Assembly (NCBI GenBank): GCA_012961755.1
Contig: DTYS01000193.1
Location: 1-7,526 of the forward strand
From: Candidatus Latescibacterota bacterium
GTDB lineage: Bacteria; Latescibacterota; 4484-107; B68-G9
Direction of reading: 5' to 3'
Length of the DNA stretch: 7,526 bases
Shown here: positions 6,534-7,526 of the stretch, in pieces
Layout of the letters: each line of letters opens with the position of its first letter
Numbering within the stretch: position 1 is the first letter of the stretch
Notes under the pieces: generated by a model
Seen by the model: only the letters and a program-made list of their open reading frames with translations
What the model was told of the DNA's origin: nothing
Databases searched by the model: none
Made by a program: the position numbers and the translations under genes

Positions 6534-7526
6534 AAGCCATCCAGTAAGCTTGGCCAACAACCTTGTGTATTCCACGAAGTTCGGCCAGGATATGTCCGGA
6601 GGGACCCCGTGGTCGCACCCGGGGATATATCCCCCTTCCTCCAAAAGTGGCGGCACGACCCTCATAACCTCATCCTCCATGACCTTCCCACCCTTGGCTA
6701 TGGCTCGCTTATCTATCCCCCCTGTGAACGCCATCTTCCTTCCGTATAGCCTCCTGTATTCCACTATATCGTTGCCTGCCGCCACCTCGACGGGAGTACA
6801 GCAGTTGATCCCGACTTCTATCCAGAGCGGGATCAGCTCCCCTATGTATCCGTCCGAGTCCAGGCTTACCACCGGGCATCCGCTCTCCTTGATCGCCGGC
6901 ACCCACTTTCTGTACGCGGGGAACAGGAACTTCCTGACCATGTCCGGCGAGATCATGCTATGGCCCTTGTAGGCCATGTCCTCGGAGATCGTAACGCAAT
7001 CCAGCTCCACCTGCTCCAATATCGGTTCTAAGGTCTTGTACACAAAGTCCGTCCAGAAGTCCACCATCTCCGAGACGAAATCCGGGTCGTCCACCATCAT
7101 CGTGCAGAGCCCTTCGAAGCCCAACCATTCCCTCAGCTGCCAGAACGGGCCGTTGAAGCCAATTCCCAACACGTAGTCCCTGTCCCTCAGGATCCTGCAC
7201 CGTTCCTCGAAGTCCTCCGGGAACCTGCCCGGAGCCCTGGGGTCGTAGCGTTTCTTCATCTCTTCCCAATCCTTCCTGCTTTCGACCGGAAACTTGTGCC
7301 ACCTCCGGGTCACGAAGTCCTTCGCGGAGCGCAGGTAGCTGAGGTCGTACCGATCCGATATCTCAACGATGGCACCGGACCAATCCTGCACCAAGTAATG
7401 CCCTTCCCTGTGTTCCAGTATCTTCTCCTCAAATTCCGGGATCATCCGGAAGGAGACCCCAAGGTTCACACGAGGGGTCCTGATGGGTTCCGGCTCTATT
7501 CCCAGAACCTCCAGAAGCACCTCGTA
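6531..7526 (-). CDS. Uroporphyrinogen decarboxylase-fold family protein (partial, 5' end outside window)
   Basis: The frame is open to the window edge. A GTG at 7520-7518 is the first possible start inside, but Tyr and Glu codons precede it in frame and family proteins usually carry a further N-terminal segment, so the true start is probably upstream of the window. About 331 residues are visible; numbering here is from the GTG. The sequence resembles the UroD/MtaA/CmuA TIM-barrel superfamily: GIGFNGPFWQLREWLGFEGL (119-138), MMVDDPDFV (141-149), ISEDMAYKGHSMISPDMVRK (178-197), VVSLDSDGYI (217-226), GINCCTPVE (237-245), MAFTGGIDKRAI (263-274), and GGYIPGCDHGVPPDISWPNF (296-315). Members include heme-pathway decarboxylase and corrinoid methyltransferases. 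The His-x-Cys-Gly zinc motif of the methyltransferases is replaced here by LDSDG (220-224), while a Cys-Asp-His (302-304) is kept near the C-terminus. It is probably a divergent paralogue of unknown substrate rather than HemE. The stop overlaps the cdaA ribosome binding site. Confidence 0.85.
   Translation of the reverse strand, partial: YEVLLEVLGIEPEPIRTPRVNLGVSFRMIPEFEEKILEHREGHYLVQDWSGAIVEISDRYDLSYLRSAKDFVTRRWHKFPVESRKDWEEMKKRYDPRAPGRFPEDFEERCRILRDRDYVLGIGFNGPFWQLREWLGFEGLCTMMVDDPDFVSEMVDFWTDFVYKTLEPILEQVELDCVTISEDMAYKGHSMISPDMVRKFLFPAYRKWVPAIKESGCPVVSLDSDGYIGELIPLWIEVGINCCTPVEVAAGNDIVEYRRLYGRKMAFTGGIDKRAIAKGGKVMEDEVMRVVPPLLEEGGYIPGCDHGVPPDISWPNFVEYTRLLAKLTGWL

Noticed and set aside
6522..7176. 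Plus-strand frames opposite the UroD-fold gene
   Set aside because: The minus-strand protein has clear superfamily motifs throughout; the opposite frames carry none.
7518..7520. GTG as the true start of the UroD-fold gene
   Set aside because: The frame stays open to the window edge with plausible residues before it, no ribosome site can be assessed, and family members normally have additional N-terminal sequence.
6531..7526. Calling the UroD-fold protein HemE of heme synthesis
   Set aside because: The visible motifs fit the wider superfamily, the N-terminal catalytic region typical of HemE is not visible, and no other heme genes are present.

Overview
The window is a compact stretch of four same-direction genes, all on the minus strand. 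In transcription order they are: a uroporphyrinogen-decarboxylase-fold protein (5' end cut off by the window edge), the membrane diadenylate cyclase CdaA, a very large SprA-family outer-membrane protein, and a small ComEA-like helix-hairpin-helix protein (3' end cut off by the other edge). The junctions are 9 nt (with the upstream stop codon inside the ribosome binding site), a 1-nt stop/start overlap, and 11 nt. No promoter or terminator is visible between genes, so a single transcription unit is the simplest reading. No RNA gene, CRISPR array, mobile element or attachment site was seen.

Organism. SprA is the giant outer-membrane translocon of the type IX secretion system (T9SS), so the source is a double-membraned bacterium. 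It is best known from Bacteroidota and relatives, with SprA-like proteins also reported from several FCB-group and candidate phyla. This copy is short for the family (1831 residues against roughly 2400 in flavobacteria). The UroD-fold protein has the look of the large paralogous UroD families of environmental candidate phyla. Arginine is coded mostly by AGG in the stretches read, and the proteins are rich in Arg, Glu and Lys. I infer a non-classical FCB-like or candidate-phylum bacterium, possibly thermophilic; the phylum cannot be fixed from this window.

Layout. 7526-6531: UroD-fold protein, probably a corrinoid/methyl-transfer or uncharacterised paralogue rather than the heme enzyme. 6521-5754: CdaA, complete, with three N-terminal membrane helices and the DGA and RHR catalytic motifs. 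5754-259: SprA-like protein, complete, with a signal peptide and the diagnostic SprA sequence blocks, followed by a basic beta-rich C-terminal half. 247-1: ComEA-like protein with one N-terminal membrane helix and a helix-hairpin-helix DNA-binding motif.

Working together. The unusual aspect is the context: a c-di-AMP synthase is joined by a TAATG overlap to the gene for a T9SS-type translocon, which is followed directly by a ComEA-like DNA-binding protein. Whether this is a functional link (envelope signalling, secretion, DNA uptake) or only shared transcription cannot be decided here. I did not find a clearly new system; the gene linkage and the atypical SprA are the points most worth following.
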